Shown here piece after piece: positions 1 to 9,213 of a stretch of DNA of 46,493 nt. The stretch covers positions 1 to 46,493 of the forward strand of contig JAJUJL010000029.1 in assembly GCA_029265355.1 (NCBI GenBank), given 5' to 3'. This stretch comes from Chloroflexota bacterium. GTDB taxonomy: Bacteria; Chloroflexota; Anaerolineae; Anaerolineales; UBA4823. The notes beneath the pieces were generated by a model. That model had not been told where the DNA came from. It was given only the letters and a program-made list of their open reading frames with translations, and ran no database searches. Positions within the stretch are counted from its first letter, which is position 1. Each line of letters begins with the position of its first letter. The position numbers were made by a program, and so were the translations under genes.

Positions 1-1247
<1,247 letters not shown>

Positions 1248-1352
1248 AATTTTTCACATCTTGCGATGTGGTTAAGTCTTGCGCTGCTGGAATTGTCAGG
1301 CTGTTTTCTATCACTCTTCAGTTGTTAAGGTTCCTTCAACGAAGCGGGCTGA

Positions 1353-1381
1353 ATTCTATCAGCATCGCTCCGGCCTGTCAA
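1353..1381 (-). promoter_or_regulatory. rRNA promoter P3
   Basis: On the minus strand there is a TTGACA -35 box (1381-1376), a 17-base spacer and a TAGAAT -10 box (1358-1353). Transcription would start near 1346, about 100 nt before the 16S gene. This is the promoter nearest to the rRNA. Its downstream leader contains a CACATC/GATGTG hairpin at 1255-1270. No canonical boxA was found. Confidence 0.75.
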
Positions 1382-1534
1382 GGCTTTGGCAGAGACACAA
1401 TTGCCGATGTCCTGTACTGCTTCGACATCGGCCAGTGGGCGGGGCTGACCCCAATCCCAACGCAGAGGCGTCTCTTCAATTGTTAGTGATCTGCCCTGTC
1501 GGACGAGATCCTTGCTCGTTACTTTGCGCAGTAT

Positions 1535-1562
1535 ATTATACTGATTTTTACGAGCTTGTCAA
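1535..1562 (-). promoter_or_regulatory. rRNA promoter P2
   Basis: A perfect TTGACA (1562-1557) and a perfect TATAAT (1540-1535) are separated by 16 bases on the minus strand. The site lies upstream of P3 and points to the 16S gene. It sits exactly 100 bases from P1, with the same spacer length, in the otherwise gene-free interval 1248-1747. Confidence 0.82.
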
Positions 1563-1634
1563 GTACTTCTGGCACCTTTTTTGGGGGCATCAGCGCTACA
1601 TTCCGCCGCGCCAGCTCTGAGTGCCAGCCGTCAG

Positions 1635-1662
1635 ATTATACGTTCTTTCACAATCCTGTCAA
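1635..1662 (-). promoter_or_regulatory. rRNA promoter P1
   Basis: A perfect TTGACA (1662-1657), a 16-base spacer and a perfect TATAAT (1640-1635) lie on the minus strand. This is the outermost of three tandem promoters between recR and the 16S gene. Stacked strong promoters are usual for rRNA operons. Confidence 0.82.
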
Positions 1663-1747
1663 GGTCTTTTTCTAAATTGGGGGGCGCTAAATCTAACAAC
1701 CTTTGAATGCCTCCGCTGCATCGCTCAGGTCATTCCCCCAAATACGC

Positions 1748-2353
1748 TCACCCCATCTCCTGACGCCCGGCCAGGGCGCGCTGCAAGGTGTTCGGGTCAG
1801 CGTATTCCAGGTCGCCGCCCACCGGCAGGCCGCGCGCCAGGCGCGTCACGCGCACGCCCAACGGCAGCAGCCGTTGGCGCAAGTACATGGCGGTGGCGTC
1901 TCCCTCGGTGCTGGGATTGGTCGCCAGGATGATCTCGCGAATTTCACCCATCTGCACTCGCTTCACCAGCTCCGCAATGCGCAGGTCCTCCGGCCCGGTG
2001 CCTTCGATGGGTGAAAGAACCCCGTGCAGCACGTGATACAAACCATTGAAAGCGCCGGTGCGCTCCAGCGCCACCACATCCAGCGGCTCCTCCACCACGC
2101 ACAGCGTATCGCGCAGCCGCTCCGAGCTGGCGCACACCTCGCACGCCTCCCGCCCGGCGGCGGTGATGTTGAAGCAGATGGGGCAATACGCAATGCCCTG
2201 CTTCAGCGCCAGCAACGCCTCTGCCAGGTTGCGGCTCAACTCCTCCGGCGAGCGTAGCAAAAAAAACGCCAGCCGAGAAGCAGTCTTTGGGCCAATTCCC
2301 GGCAGACGCGACAGCGCCTCGATCAGGTCTTCGACCGGCCCAGGCAGGTTCAT
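1748..2353 (-). CDS. recR: recombination mediator protein RecR
   Basis: This 201-residue protein has the full RecR layout. A helix-hairpin-helix segment lies at residues 10-27 (LSRLPGIGPKTASR). A zinc site has cysteines at 57, 60, 71 and 74. It is followed by a Toprim domain (about 80-175, with TNPSTEGDATA) and the usual C-terminal LPVGGDLEYAD segment. RecR works with RecO/RecF to load RecA on gapped DNA. It is the last gene of a dnaX-ybaB-recR cluster, the commonest context for recR in bacteria, and it lies directly upstream of the rRNA promoters. Length and all key residues are normal. Confidence 0.97.
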   Translation of the reverse strand: MNLPGPVEDLIEALSRLPGIGPKTASRLAFFLLRSPEELSRNLAEALLALKQGIAYCPICFNITAAGREACEVCASSERLRDTLCVVEEPLDVVALERTGAFNGLYHVLHGVLSPIEGTGPEDLRIAELVKRVQMGEIREIILATNPSTEGDATAMYLRQRLLPLGVRVTRLARGLPVGGDLEYADPNTLQRALAGRQEMG

Positions 2354-2390
2354 CCGTTCATCTCACCCAGAGAATTCAAAGTGACTTCTT

Positions 2391-2720
2391 TTAGAACGGC
2401 AGCCCGCCAGCCAGCGGGCCGAGGCGCTCTGCGGCCATCTCGCGCGATTTCTCCAGGGCGGCGTTGACAGCCGTCAACACCAGGTCCTGGATCATATCCA
2501 CATCGCCGTCTTTGATCAACTCCGGATCGATCACAATCGAAGTGACGCGCTGGTCGCCGGTCACGGTCGCCGTCACCGCTCCGCCGCCGGCGCTGGCGCT
2601 GACGGTTTCCTCCGCCAACTGCGCCTGGGTCATCTGAATCTGCTCTTGCAGCTTCTGGAGCTGCTGCATCATTCCCATGTTGCCGACCCCTTTTGGGCCG
2701 CCCTTGAAACCTTTTGCCAT
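2391..2720 (-). CDS. YbaB/EbfC family nucleoid-associated protein
   Basis: The 109-residue product starts MAKGFKGGPKG and carries the family signature: a long coiled-coil helix rich in Q/L/K (about 15-40), a small beta sheet (SASAGGGAVTATVTGDQRV) and the IVIDPEL motif, followed by the C-terminal helix. YbaB/EbfC proteins are small dimeric DNA-binding proteins thought to act in nucleoid organisation. They nearly always sit between dnaX and recR, as here. The start at 2720 is chosen because AAGGAG lies just upstream of this ATG; a longer frame to 2768 adds residues unlike the family. The gap to dnaX is about 140 bases. Confidence 0.95.
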   Translation of the reverse strand: MAKGFKGGPKGVGNMGMMQQLQKLQEQIQMTQAQLAEETVSASAGGGAVTATVTGDQRVTSIVIDPELIKDGDVDMIQDLVLTAVNAALEKSREMAAERLGPLAGGLPF

Positions 2721-2860
2721 GATAAACTCCTTTTCTCGGATTAACCACAAAGTCTCGCAGGACGCCAAAACGCTATGGGCTGGCGTTCTTTGAGCCTTCG
2801 CGGTTCATCATTCTGCTTCGCTCATCGTGCACAAACAGCGTGTTGCACCCGGAGTGTTGC

Positions 2861-4480
2861 TCAGCGAAGATCGACGATTTCTCCGCCCAGGTCGCGCAGC
2901 GCGGCCGCCACCATCCCCTCGCTGTCCACGTCAGCGGGCAGGCTGCCCGACCGCCCAGTGGAAATCACACAACGCAAGCGCAGCTCAGCCTGGAAGACCT
3001 TCTGCAACACTTCTTCCACCAACTTTGTGTTTTCTTCGCGCTCGATGCGCTCTTTGAGCACATTGGACAGGCCGATGTAAACCGCGCCCTCCTTCACACC
3101 CAGCAACTTGCCAGAGCGCAGCAGAGCGGCAGCCTGGGTGCTATTGGCGTTGACCAGCGCCAGCACCTGAGCCCAGCGCTGCTGCACAACCTTGAGCGTC
3201 AAACCGCTTGGAGCGCCTTCAGCATCTTCTGGCGTCTCACCCGGCGCGTCTTGAGCAGGCTGGAGCGGAGGAGCTGGCTGAGCAGCAGCCTTTGCTTCCG
3301 AGGTGGTTGCTGGCGCCTGGCGCCGGGAGCCTGCCTGCGCCGGCGGCGCGCCGCCGCCAGCGACCCCGATCACGCCAGCCTGTGATGCTGTCGCCTCTTC
3401 TGGCTGGCCCTGGATGGCCTCAACCACAGCCATTTCGAGCGGCAGCCCCGGATGCCAGGACGTGCGCGCATCGTTGATCGCCTGGTTGAAAAGGCGCACC
3501 AGACGCAGCAGCTCGGGCGTGCTGAAGGCATTGGCCTGTTGAAACAAAATGGCGCGCTGTTCATTGGTCGCTGCCACCAGCTCACCACCCCCGGCCTTGA
3601 AAAGCAGCAAATTGCGCAGGTGATCGACCACCTGGTGAGCAAACTGGCGCGGGTCGCTGCCGCCATCCAGGGCGCGGTGCACGTGATCCAATCCCGCGGC
3701 AGAATCCTTGCGCTGGATGGCTTCCACCAGCTCCAGCACCACCTGGGCGGTGGCGGTTCCCAAGACTGCCTGGGTCATTTCCAGGGTGATCTTTCCACCG
3801 GTTGAAGCCAGTTGGTCGAGCAACGAAATGGCATCGCGCATCGCCCCGGTAGCCTGCCGCGCCACCAGCTCCAGCGCCTCCTGCTCGACCTGTAAACCCT
3901 CGGCTTCCGCCATCTGCTTCAACTGCGCGACAATCTCGTTGACTGGAATGCGGCGGAACTCATAGCGCTGGCAGCGCGACAGCACCGTCGCCGGTATTTT
4001 GTGGATCTCGGTGGTCGCCAACACGAAGATGGCATGCGGCGGTGGCTCTTCCAGGGTTTTCAGCAGAGCATTGAAGGCCGCCGTGGAGAGCATGTGCACT
4101 TCATCAATGATATAGATTTTATATTTGCCGCGATTGGGGGTAAAGTTGATCTTATCGCGCAGTTCGCGCACATCATCCACGCTGGTGTTGGAAGCAGCGT
4201 CGATTTCGATCAAGTCCAAAAAGCGTCCCTGGTTGACCGCCAGGCAGTGCTCACAGGCGTCGCAGGGGCGCTGCGCCGGGTTTTCGGCCAGGCAGTTGGC
4301 GGCTTTGGCCAGCAAGCGCGCCGTGGTGGTTTTGCCGGTGCCGCGCGGGCCAGCAAACAAGTAGGCATGCGCCAGCCGCTCGGCAGACACAGCGTTGTGC
4401 AGCGTGTGCACAATGTGGTCCTGCCCCACCACCTGCTCCCATTTTTGAGGGCGCCATTTTCGATACAGAGCCTGGGTCAT
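2861..4480 (-). CDS. dnaX: DNA polymerase III subunit gamma/tau
   Basis: The 539-residue protein begins with MTQALYRKWRP, the typical DnaX start. It has Walker A GPRGTGKTT (44-52), a four-cysteine zinc module (C63, C73, C76, C79), a Walker B IIDEVHML segment, the SRC motif of the clamp-loader family (TVLSRCQRYEF) and the collar domain. The last ~170 residues are a Pro/Ala/Glu-rich linker followed by a conserved tau-like block ending in EIVDLR. It loads the sliding clamp as part of the replisome. The ATG at 4480 is preferred to an upstream ATG at 4507, which would add nine residues and overlap the preceding gene; the preceding stop is only 4 bases away, suggesting translational coupling. Confidence 0.96.
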   Translation of the reverse strand: MTQALYRKWRPQKWEQVVGQDHIVHTLHNAVSAERLAHAYLFAGPRGTGKTTTARLLAKAANCLAENPAQRPCDACEHCLAVNQGRFLDLIEIDAASNTSVDDVRELRDKINFTPNRGKYKIYIIDEVHMLSTAAFNALLKTLEEPPPHAIFVLATTEIHKIPATVLSRCQRYEFRRIPVNEIVAQLKQMAEAEGLQVEQEALELVARQATGAMRDAISLLDQLASTGGKITLEMTQAVLGTATAQVVLELVEAIQRKDSAAGLDHVHRALDGGSDPRQFAHQVVDHLRNLLLFKAGGGELVAATNEQRAILFQQANAFSTPELLRLVRLFNQAINDARTSWHPGLPLEMAVVEAIQGQPEEATASQAGVIGVAGGGAPPAQAGSRRQAPATTSEAKAAAQPAPPLQPAQDAPGETPEDAEGAPSGLTLKVVQQRWAQVLALVNANSTQAAALLRSGKLLGVKEGAVYIGLSNVLKERIEREENTKLVEEVLQKVFQAELRLRCVISTGRSGSLPADVDSEGMVAAALRDLGGEIVDLR

Positions 4481-4484
4481 TGGG

Positions 4485-4928
4485 TTATTCCACCGTTTTA
4501 GGTGCACAAAGCCGTTCGATCTCTTGATCAGGGTCGCGCTTCAGCAAAGCAAAGCGTGGTGAAGGGATCTGCAAATTATACGTGAAAATTTGGCCATTCA
4601 CGCTTTCGATGCGCGCTTTGAAGCGCGCCACAGCCCGCAGCCACTCCGCTTCCACCGACCCGGGCGGCGCGCTGCGCTGCAGGGCTTCCTGGCGCCAGTT
4701 CCAGGCGCGAGCTAAATCCTGCGCGGCGGCTTTCGCTTCGGCTTCAATCTCATTGCGCAGCTCGATCCACGGCAAGGTGTAGCCGCTGCTGCGCAGCATG
4801 TGATACGCCATGCGCCACTCGGGATCCTCGAACGGGTTTTCCTCCACCGGCAGAGGTTTACCTTTTCCGGGCAAGTTATCGAACTTGCCCTCCTGCATCG
4901 CTCGGCGGATCTGTTCTTCCACACTCAT
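4485..4928 (-). CDS. DUF1992 family protein (DnaJ-like C28 family domain)
   Basis: The 147-residue protein shows the DUF1992 hallmark near its N-terminus: MSVEEQIRRAMQEGKFDNLPG followed by GKPLPVEENPFEDPEWRMAYHM. This small domain, also found in eukaryotic DNAJC28, has no firmly established biochemical role. The start at 4928 matches the family and has GGGAGG about 12 bases upstream; an earlier ATG at 4997 would run into the upstream gene. The gene lies four bases before dnaX and 28 bases after the LysM-protein stop, so the three are probably co-transcribed. The function in this context is unknown. Confidence 0.88.
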   Translation of the reverse strand: MSVEEQIRRAMQEGKFDNLPGKGKPLPVEENPFEDPEWRMAYHMLRSSGYTLPWIELRNEIEAEAKAAAQDLARAWNWRQEALQRSAPPGSVEAEWLRAVARFKARIESVNGQIFTYNLQIPSPRFALLKRDPDQEIERLCAPKTVE

Positions 4929-4956
4929 GGCGCTGGCTGACCTCCCGTGGCTCCAA

Positions 4957-5733
4957 TCAAGGCACAGTATAGCTGGCGCGCAGGTTGCCTTGCGCATCCA
5001 GAAGCTCGGCTTCCTCCCCAGGTTGCCAGACAGAGGCAGCCAATCCCCAGTACAGGTCCACCACCGTGGTTGTGCCGCTGGTGCTCCACACGTTCACCGC
5101 CCCGCCCTCGAACAGATCCAACTGGGGAAATACGAACTCGTTTCCGTCCTCATCGCGCAGCTTCCAACCCGCCAGTGAAAGCACCCCCTGTCCGCTGCGA
5201 GTGATGAACACCCGCTCAGACTTGATATCGCCCACACCGATGATGCTGCTGATCACCACCCGCGCTTCGCCGGCAGGGCCGGCGGGTGTGCCATCCACCA
5301 GGCGCGGCGTTGGCGTCAGGCTGGCGGTGGGCGTAGGCGCAGGCGTCACCGGAATAAAGATCTGCATGCCGGTGCTGATCTGGTCTCGATTGGGCAGTTG
5401 GTTGAAGCGCACCAGGAAATCCACATCCAACCCATACTCCTGGGCGATCTCTCCCAGCGTCTGGTTAGCCTGCACCGTGATGATCACCACCGGCTGGGTG
5501 GGCTCCGGCGTGGGGGTGGAGGTGGGCAACGCCGCGGCGTTGCGGGTCGCCTGCGCGGCCTGCAGGGCAGTCTCATCCAGCGTGGCGGTGGGCCGCGCCA
5601 GGTTGGCAAGCTCGACGCCGCGCAGCAGCGGACCCTGGGTGCGCTCCCACATCACCAGCACGGCTACCACCGTGCAGGCAGACACAAAGACATTCAACAG
5701 CAGGTAGTAGAACAGGCGCTTTAAGTTTTTCAT
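4957..5733 (-). CDS. membrane-anchored LysM and lamin-tail-domain protein
   Basis: This 258-residue protein has a short basic start, a hydrophobic anchor at residues 8-28 and a Thr/Pro-rich linker (67-82). It then has a LysM domain at about 84-129 (VQANQTLGEIAQEYGLD ... TGMQIFIPV), a second Thr/Pro linker, and a C-terminal lamin-tail (LTD-like) beta domain (about 158-258, with LAGWKLRDEDGNEF and the GEEAELLDAQG end). LysM binds cell-wall glycans, and LTD domains occur on many secreted Chloroflexota proteins. A cell-surface structural or adhesion role is inferred; no catalytic site is seen. It heads the dnaX gene string, probably by position rather than function. Confidence 0.85.
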   Translation of the reverse strand: MKNLKRLFYYLLLNVFVSACTVVAVLVMWERTQGPLLRGVELANLARPTATLDETALQAAQATRNAAALPTSTPTPEPTQPVVIITVQANQTLGEIAQEYGLDVDFLVRFNQLPNRDQISTGMQIFIPVTPAPTPTASLTPTPRLVDGTPAGPAGEARVVISSIIGVGDIKSERVFITRSGQGVLSLAGWKLRDEDGNEFVFPQLDLFEGGAVNVWSTSGTTTVVDLYWGLAASVWQPGEEAELLDAQGNLRASYTVP

Positions 5734-5873
5734 GTTGGCTGGCTCTCCGCAAAATCATATCACAAAGTGTGCGATTGGGGTGTGCGCATGCGTCGCTGCT
5801 GCAGCATCTCCCCTCCCACCTCTTTTTCCCGACAGCCCTGGACGCGCACGCCTTCAGGCCATACAATGTACCC

Positions 5874-6383
5874 ATGCCGTATCTCATTGACGGGCACAAC
5901 CTGGTGCCGCGCATCCCCGGGCTGCGCCTGGACGCCGCCGACGACGAGCAGCAGTTGATTGAGCTGTTGCAAGATTTCTGCCGGGTGAGCCGCAAAGCGG
6001 TGGAAGTGTACTTCGACAACGCCCCACCCGGGCAGGCGCGCAGCCAGAGGTTTGGGCAGGTGCAGGCGCACTTCATCCGCGCCGGGCGCAGCGCCGACGA
6101 CGCGATCCGCGAGCGCCTGCAGCGCCTGGCTGGCGCGGCGCGCGCCTGGATCGTGGTCAGCTCGGACCTGCGTGTGCAGCATTGGGCGCGCCAGGCGCGC
6201 GCCCAGATCCAAAGCTCAGAAGAGTTCGCCCGCCTGCTGCAAGAGACGCTGCGTCGCCCGGAATCCCGGCGCGCCGGGCGACCGGATGCGCCGCTCAGCC
6301 CTGAAGAAGTGGCTGACTGGCTGAAAATATTCCAATCCCAGCACAAACCCCGCAAGCGAGGCAAATCCAGCAAAGCGGAGTAA
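5874..6383 (+). CDS. NYN-domain (YacP-like) RNA-binding/nuclease protein
   Basis: The 169-residue product starts MPYLIDGHNLVPRIPGL, the classic beginning of the NYN/PIN-fold family (YacP/Rae1-like), with the first acidic residue in IDGHN. Further acidic positions (VYFDNAPPG, SADDAIRERLQ, WIVVSSDLRVQ) complete the metal-site pattern, followed by a basic tail. Relatives in Bacillus cleave mRNA on the ribosome; the substrate here is unknown. The start at 5874 lies six bases after a TACAAT box (5862-5867, preceded 17 bases earlier by TGGACG) and lacks a Shine-Dalgarno sequence, so the mRNA may be leaderless. It is transcribed divergently from the LysM protein. Confidence 0.87.
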   Translation: MPYLIDGHNLVPRIPGLRLDAADDEQQLIELLQDFCRVSRKAVEVYFDNAPPGQARSQRFGQVQAHFIRAGRSADDAIRERLQRLAGAARAWIVVSSDLRVQHWARQARAQIQSSEEFARLLQETLRRPESRRAGRPDAPLSPEEVADWLKIFQSQHKPRKRGKSSKAE

Positions 6384-6594
6384 TCAGATAATTCTAATCC
6401 GGTTTTAATGCACAGGTAAGCATTATCGGGTATAGTATGTACAAGACACCTGCCCTCCCAATTACTGGTAATTCCAGGTGTCGGCCTCCGGCCCTTGCCT
6501 CCAGCTTGCCCCCCCCAAGTTGACGGCATCCGGTGGACCTCCTTAGATCGCCGGGCGTGCCCCCCCCACGTCCGGTGGTCTTTTTAACCATGAC

Positions 6595-6634
6595 AGGTGT
6601 GCGGGGGCAGGGCTAAGCCTACCCCCGCACACCT
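6595..6634 (-). terminator. 13-bp GC-rich hairpin after the RIO kinase gene
   Basis: AGGTGTGCGGGGG (6595-6607) and CCCCCGCACACCT (6622-6634) form a perfect 13-bp stem with a 14-base loop. It overlaps the stop codon of the RIO1 gene. There is no clean U-run, so termination is inferred from position. The interval 6384-6594 contains several G/C homopolymer runs but no gene that can be supported. Confidence 0.6.
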
Positions 6635-7670
6635 ATCGATTCTCCGCCGCCAGGCTGGCCCACAGGCGCCGGTCGGCCTCGTCCTCTTCATCCAGCAGGC
6701 GCGGGTGGACATCCGGCAGCAACGAGTAGCCGTGCGAAGTCCACAGCTCGGCTGCCAGGCGGCGCGGCGCAACCTGCGCCCCCTGGCGACCGAAATACTC
6801 GCACACCCGCAGCAGGTCGCGCTCGAAAATGGCGTATGCCAGGCGGTTCTGGCGCGGCTGCATCACCTGGGGGAAATCGATCAGCCAGATTTCGCCTTGC
6901 CAGTACAGGATGTTATAAGCCGACAGATCGCCGTGGATGCGCTCCTTGCTGAGCATCAGCTCCACGTTGCGCACCACGCGTTCGAAGAGCGGCTGAACCT
7001 CGTCGCGCGGCAGGCGGATGGTGTTCAACGTGGGCGCTGGCGTTTGCAAGTCGCCAAAGTAGGTCATCAGGATGGCGTTGCTGCCGCGCCCATACGGGCG
7101 CGGCACATCTGCGCCTGCCGCGTGCAGAATCGCCAATGTCTGGTACTCATACTCGATCCACGACTCGTGCAGCAGCGCCTGCCCGTAATCCGTGCGTTTG
7201 CGCATGGCATGCTTCATGCCCACATTGCGGATTTCATTCCCATCGACATCGAGGTTTGGGCGCCCTTCGCGATACAGGTAATCTTTGCGCAGGTTGCGAA
7301 ACATGCGCGGTCGGTAGACTTTGGCGCACAGCAAGGATTCCCGGCTGACGCTGGGGTCGCCGGCGCACAGGTAGACCGTGGCCTCCTTGCCGCCCCGCAC
7401 CACGCGCAGCACATCTGCGATCATGTGGTCTTCGTAGAACCCGCCCAGCGAGTCGGCAATCCACTGCCGTTCGTGGCGCGAGGCATGATAGGAGAACCGA
7501 AAGCTCTCCTCGCGCTCCTGCTGGGCTGCCAGCGCGGCCAGCTCTGCGACCTCTGGCGGCTTTTCCGTCTTGCGACGGGGTTTACCGGCCTTCTTGCGGT
7601 GAGCGCGCCGGTCAAAAGCCGCCTGCTCGTACTCATCATCGACCCATAAACGGGGATTCAGGCGCGGCAT
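6633..7670 (-). CDS. RIO1-family serine/threonine protein kinase
   Basis: The 345-residue protein has a flexible basic N-terminal region and a RIO kinase core. The nucleotide loop contains GKEATVYLCAG and is followed by the ATP-anchoring CAKVYRPRMFRNL segment. The catalytic loop is HGDLSAYNIL and the metal-binding segment is IDFPQV. RIO1 kinases/ATPases act in late small-subunit maturation in archaea and eukaryotes; bacterial copies are less understood. Its start codon lies one base after the rsgA stop, so the two ribosome-related genes are translationally coupled. This supports a role in 30S maturation, though direct evidence is lacking. Confidence 0.92.
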   Translation of the reverse strand: MPRLNPRLWVDDEYEQAAFDRRAHRKKAGKPRRKTEKPPEVAELAALAAQQEREESFRFSYHASRHERQWIADSLGGFYEDHMIADVLRVVRGGKEATVYLCAGDPSVSRESLLCAKVYRPRMFRNLRKDYLYREGRPNLDVDGNEIRNVGMKHAMRKRTDYGQALLHESWIEYEYQTLAILHAAGADVPRPYGRGSNAILMTYFGDLQTPAPTLNTIRLPRDEVQPLFERVVRNVELMLSKERIHGDLSAYNILYWQGEIWLIDFPQVMQPRQNRLAYAIFERDLLRVCEYFGRQGAQVAPRRLAAELWTSHGYSLLPDVHPRLLDEEDEADRRLWASLAAENR

Positions 7671-7671
7671 C

Positions 7672-8655
7672 TCAAGCCTCCCGCAGCTTCAAGTAGCTTT
7701 CGTAGCGGCGTTCGGAGATGCTGCCAGCTTCAACTGCCTTGACCACCGCGCAGCCAGGCTCGTGCGCGTGGCGACAGTCCAGGCCGAACTTGCATGTTCC
7801 AACCAGGGGCCGCATCTCGGGGAAGTACAGCGCCAGGTCTTCGCCATCCAGCGCCCACGGGCCAAATTCGCGCATGCCGGGCGTGTCCACGATCCAGCCG
7901 CCGAAGTCCAGCGGGAACATCTCCAGGTGCGTGGTGGTGTGGCGCCCCTTGCTGGTCGCCTGGCTGACGGCGTTCACCTTCAAACCCAAGCCTGGCTGCA
8001 GAGCGTTGAGCAGCGAGCTCTTGCCCACGCCCGACTTGCCCACCAGCACAGAGATGCGCCCCTGCAGCAGCGACCTGAGCCTCTCCAGGCCGATGCCATC
8101 CACGGCGCTGGTGAGCAGCACCGGGTAGCCCAGGCGACGGTAGTTGGTCACCTCCGCCAGCAATTCTCGCGAGTCGCCCAGCAGATCGAGCTTGGCAATC
8201 ACAATCAGCGCCTGCAGTCCGAGCGACTCGGCCGAGACCAGGTAGCGATCCAGCAAGTTCCACTTCGGCTCCGGCTGGGCGGCCGCCATGACCGCCGCCA
8301 CCTGGTCGAGGTTGGCAACCATCACCTGCTCGAGCGGCCTGGGACCGGCTGCCAGGCGCGATAGGCGGCTGCGGCGTGGCAGCACCTCCAGGATCAGGCC
8401 GCGCCCGTCGTGCTCGTCGATAAAACGCACCTGGTCGCCCACCGCCACCGGATCGACCGCTTCGATCTCGCGCACCGACTGCACCACCGGGCGCAGCGAG
8501 TGCGGGTCGGCGGTCGGGTAGACCAGCACCTTGCGCAGGCGCGGCGAGATCTCGCACATCACCTGGCGCCCGCCGCTCTCCACAAAATAGTGGCCCTTCG
8601 TTTTCTTGATCACCACGCCCTGCTCATGCGAGCGGACGTCTGTATTGACATTCAT
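7672..8655 (-). CDS. rsgA: ribosome small-subunit-dependent GTPase A
   Basis: The 327-residue protein has the circularly permuted GTPase order of RsgA/YjeQ. An N-terminal OB-fold comes first, then G4 (IVIAKLDLL), G1 (GKSGVGKSSLLNAL), G3 (DTPGMREF) and a C-terminal zinc knuckle with cysteines and histidines (CKFGLDCRHAHEPGC). RsgA checks the decoding centre in late 30S assembly. The start at 8655 is chosen because GTAGGAG lies seven bases upstream and the preceding in-frame residues look like non-coding DNA. It is followed directly by the RIO1 kinase gene. Confidence 0.96.
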   Translation of the reverse strand: MNVNTDVRSHEQGVVIKKTKGHYFVESGGRQVMCEISPRLRKVLVYPTADPHSLRPVVQSVREIEAVDPVAVGDQVRFIDEHDGRGLILEVLPRRSRLSRLAAGPRPLEQVMVANLDQVAAVMAAAQPEPKWNLLDRYLVSAESLGLQALIVIAKLDLLGDSRELLAEVTNYRRLGYPVLLTSAVDGIGLERLRSLLQGRISVLVGKSGVGKSSLLNALQPGLGLKVNAVSQATSKGRHTTTHLEMFPLDFGGWIVDTPGMREFGPWALDGEDLALYFPEMRPLVGTCKFGLDCRHAHEPGCAVVKAVEAGSISERRYESYLKLREA

Positions 8656-8782
8656 CTCTGCACTCCTACGATCATCCATTAACATCCCATTGGGCATTGC
8701 GCTGGCTTGGGCAACATATTTGCCGCCGCCACTGCGGGTATGTCTTGCATGAAGAGGTTCAAAAGGCATTGTTTCCATCCAA

Positions 8783-8815
8783 CTTAAACACAAAACCACG
8801 GTGTGACCCGTGGTT
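8783..8815 (-). terminator. terminator-like hairpin upstream of rsgA
   Basis: AACCACGG (8794-8801) pairs with CCGTGGTT (8808-8815). On the minus strand the stem is followed by TTTTGTGTTT. It lies between the 22-residue mini-gene and rsgA and would stop read-through that escapes the first terminator at 8835-8864. Confidence 0.55.
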
Positions 8816-8834
8816 GCCAGTTGAGAGGCAGGGT

Positions 8835-8864
8835 TAAAAAAACCACGGGCGCAGCGTGCGCCCG
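8835..8864 (-). terminator. Rho-independent terminator of the mini-gene
   Basis: CGGGCGCA (8846-8853) and TGCGCCCG (8857-8864) form an eight-bp stem with a three-base loop. On the minus strand a run of seven T follows after GTGG (8842-8836). It lies 30 bases after the stop of the small reading frame at 8894-8962. Confidence 0.7.
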
Positions 8865-8893
8865 CAGTCTAAAAAACAGCTTAACCGGGCAGC

Positions 8894-8962
8894 TTAGCCG
8901 GCTGCCTCCAGGCGCACACACAGGATACGGTTGATTACACGTTCAACGATGCGGCTATCCAT
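8894..8962 (-). CDS. small peptide gene, 22 residues, unknown function
   Basis: An ATG at 8962 opens a 22-codon frame ending TAA at 8894. The peptide begins MDSRIVERVINRIL and ends VRLEAAG, with one cysteine at position 15. It looks like a short amphipathic helix. A strong ribosome binding site (AAAGGAGG) lies eight bases upstream, a near-consensus promoter starts transcription near 8993, and a terminator follows. These signals make a stand-alone gene plausible despite its size. The stop codon sits in a small GGCAGC/GCTGCC hairpin. I do not recognise the peptide; it could be a toxin-like or regulatory peptide, or a leader peptide. Confidence 0.6.
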   Translation of the reverse strand: MDSRIVERVINRILCVRLEAAG

Positions 8963-8999
8963 TTGTGCGCCTCCTTTCGAAAGATCAAAGTATGGTGGA

Positions 9000-9028
9000 A
9001 TTCTACCACCGGCAGTGACCAGCGTCAA
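9000..9028 (-). promoter_or_regulatory. promoter of the 22-residue peptide gene
   Basis: TTGACG (9028-9023), a 17-base spacer and TAGAAT (9005-9000) lie on the minus strand. The -10 box is embedded in the small palindrome GGTGGAATTCTACCACC (8994-9010), which could serve as an operator. The predicted start is near 8993, giving a 5' leader of about 30 nt. Confidence 0.7.
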
Positions 9029-9053
9029 GCCGCTAATACACCCCCTCCCCGAA

Positions 9054-9142
9054 CCCTCCCCCAAAATCAAAATACGGTTTTGGGGGAGGGAAGATTTAAA
9101 ATTTTCCCTCCCCCATTTTCGTTCTGTGAAAATGGGGGAGGG
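9054..9142. repeat. two CCCTCCCCC palindromic repeat units (REP-like)
   Basis: There are two adjacent hairpins. The first pairs CCCTCCCCCAAAA (9054-9066) with 9078-9090. The second pairs CCCTCCCCCATTTT (9106-9119) with 9129-9142 around the loop CGTTCTGTG. A third copy lies at 11022-11060, and its loop is the reverse complement of the second one. The units flank polX on both sides. They look like a dispersed REP family; no coding content. Confidence 0.7.
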
Positions 9143-9213
9143 TCAGGGCGGGGGTCGCGATCTTCGCCCAAAATGCACTTCGCCCTTGCGGCCAGGCCGG
9201 GGAGGGGGTCAGG

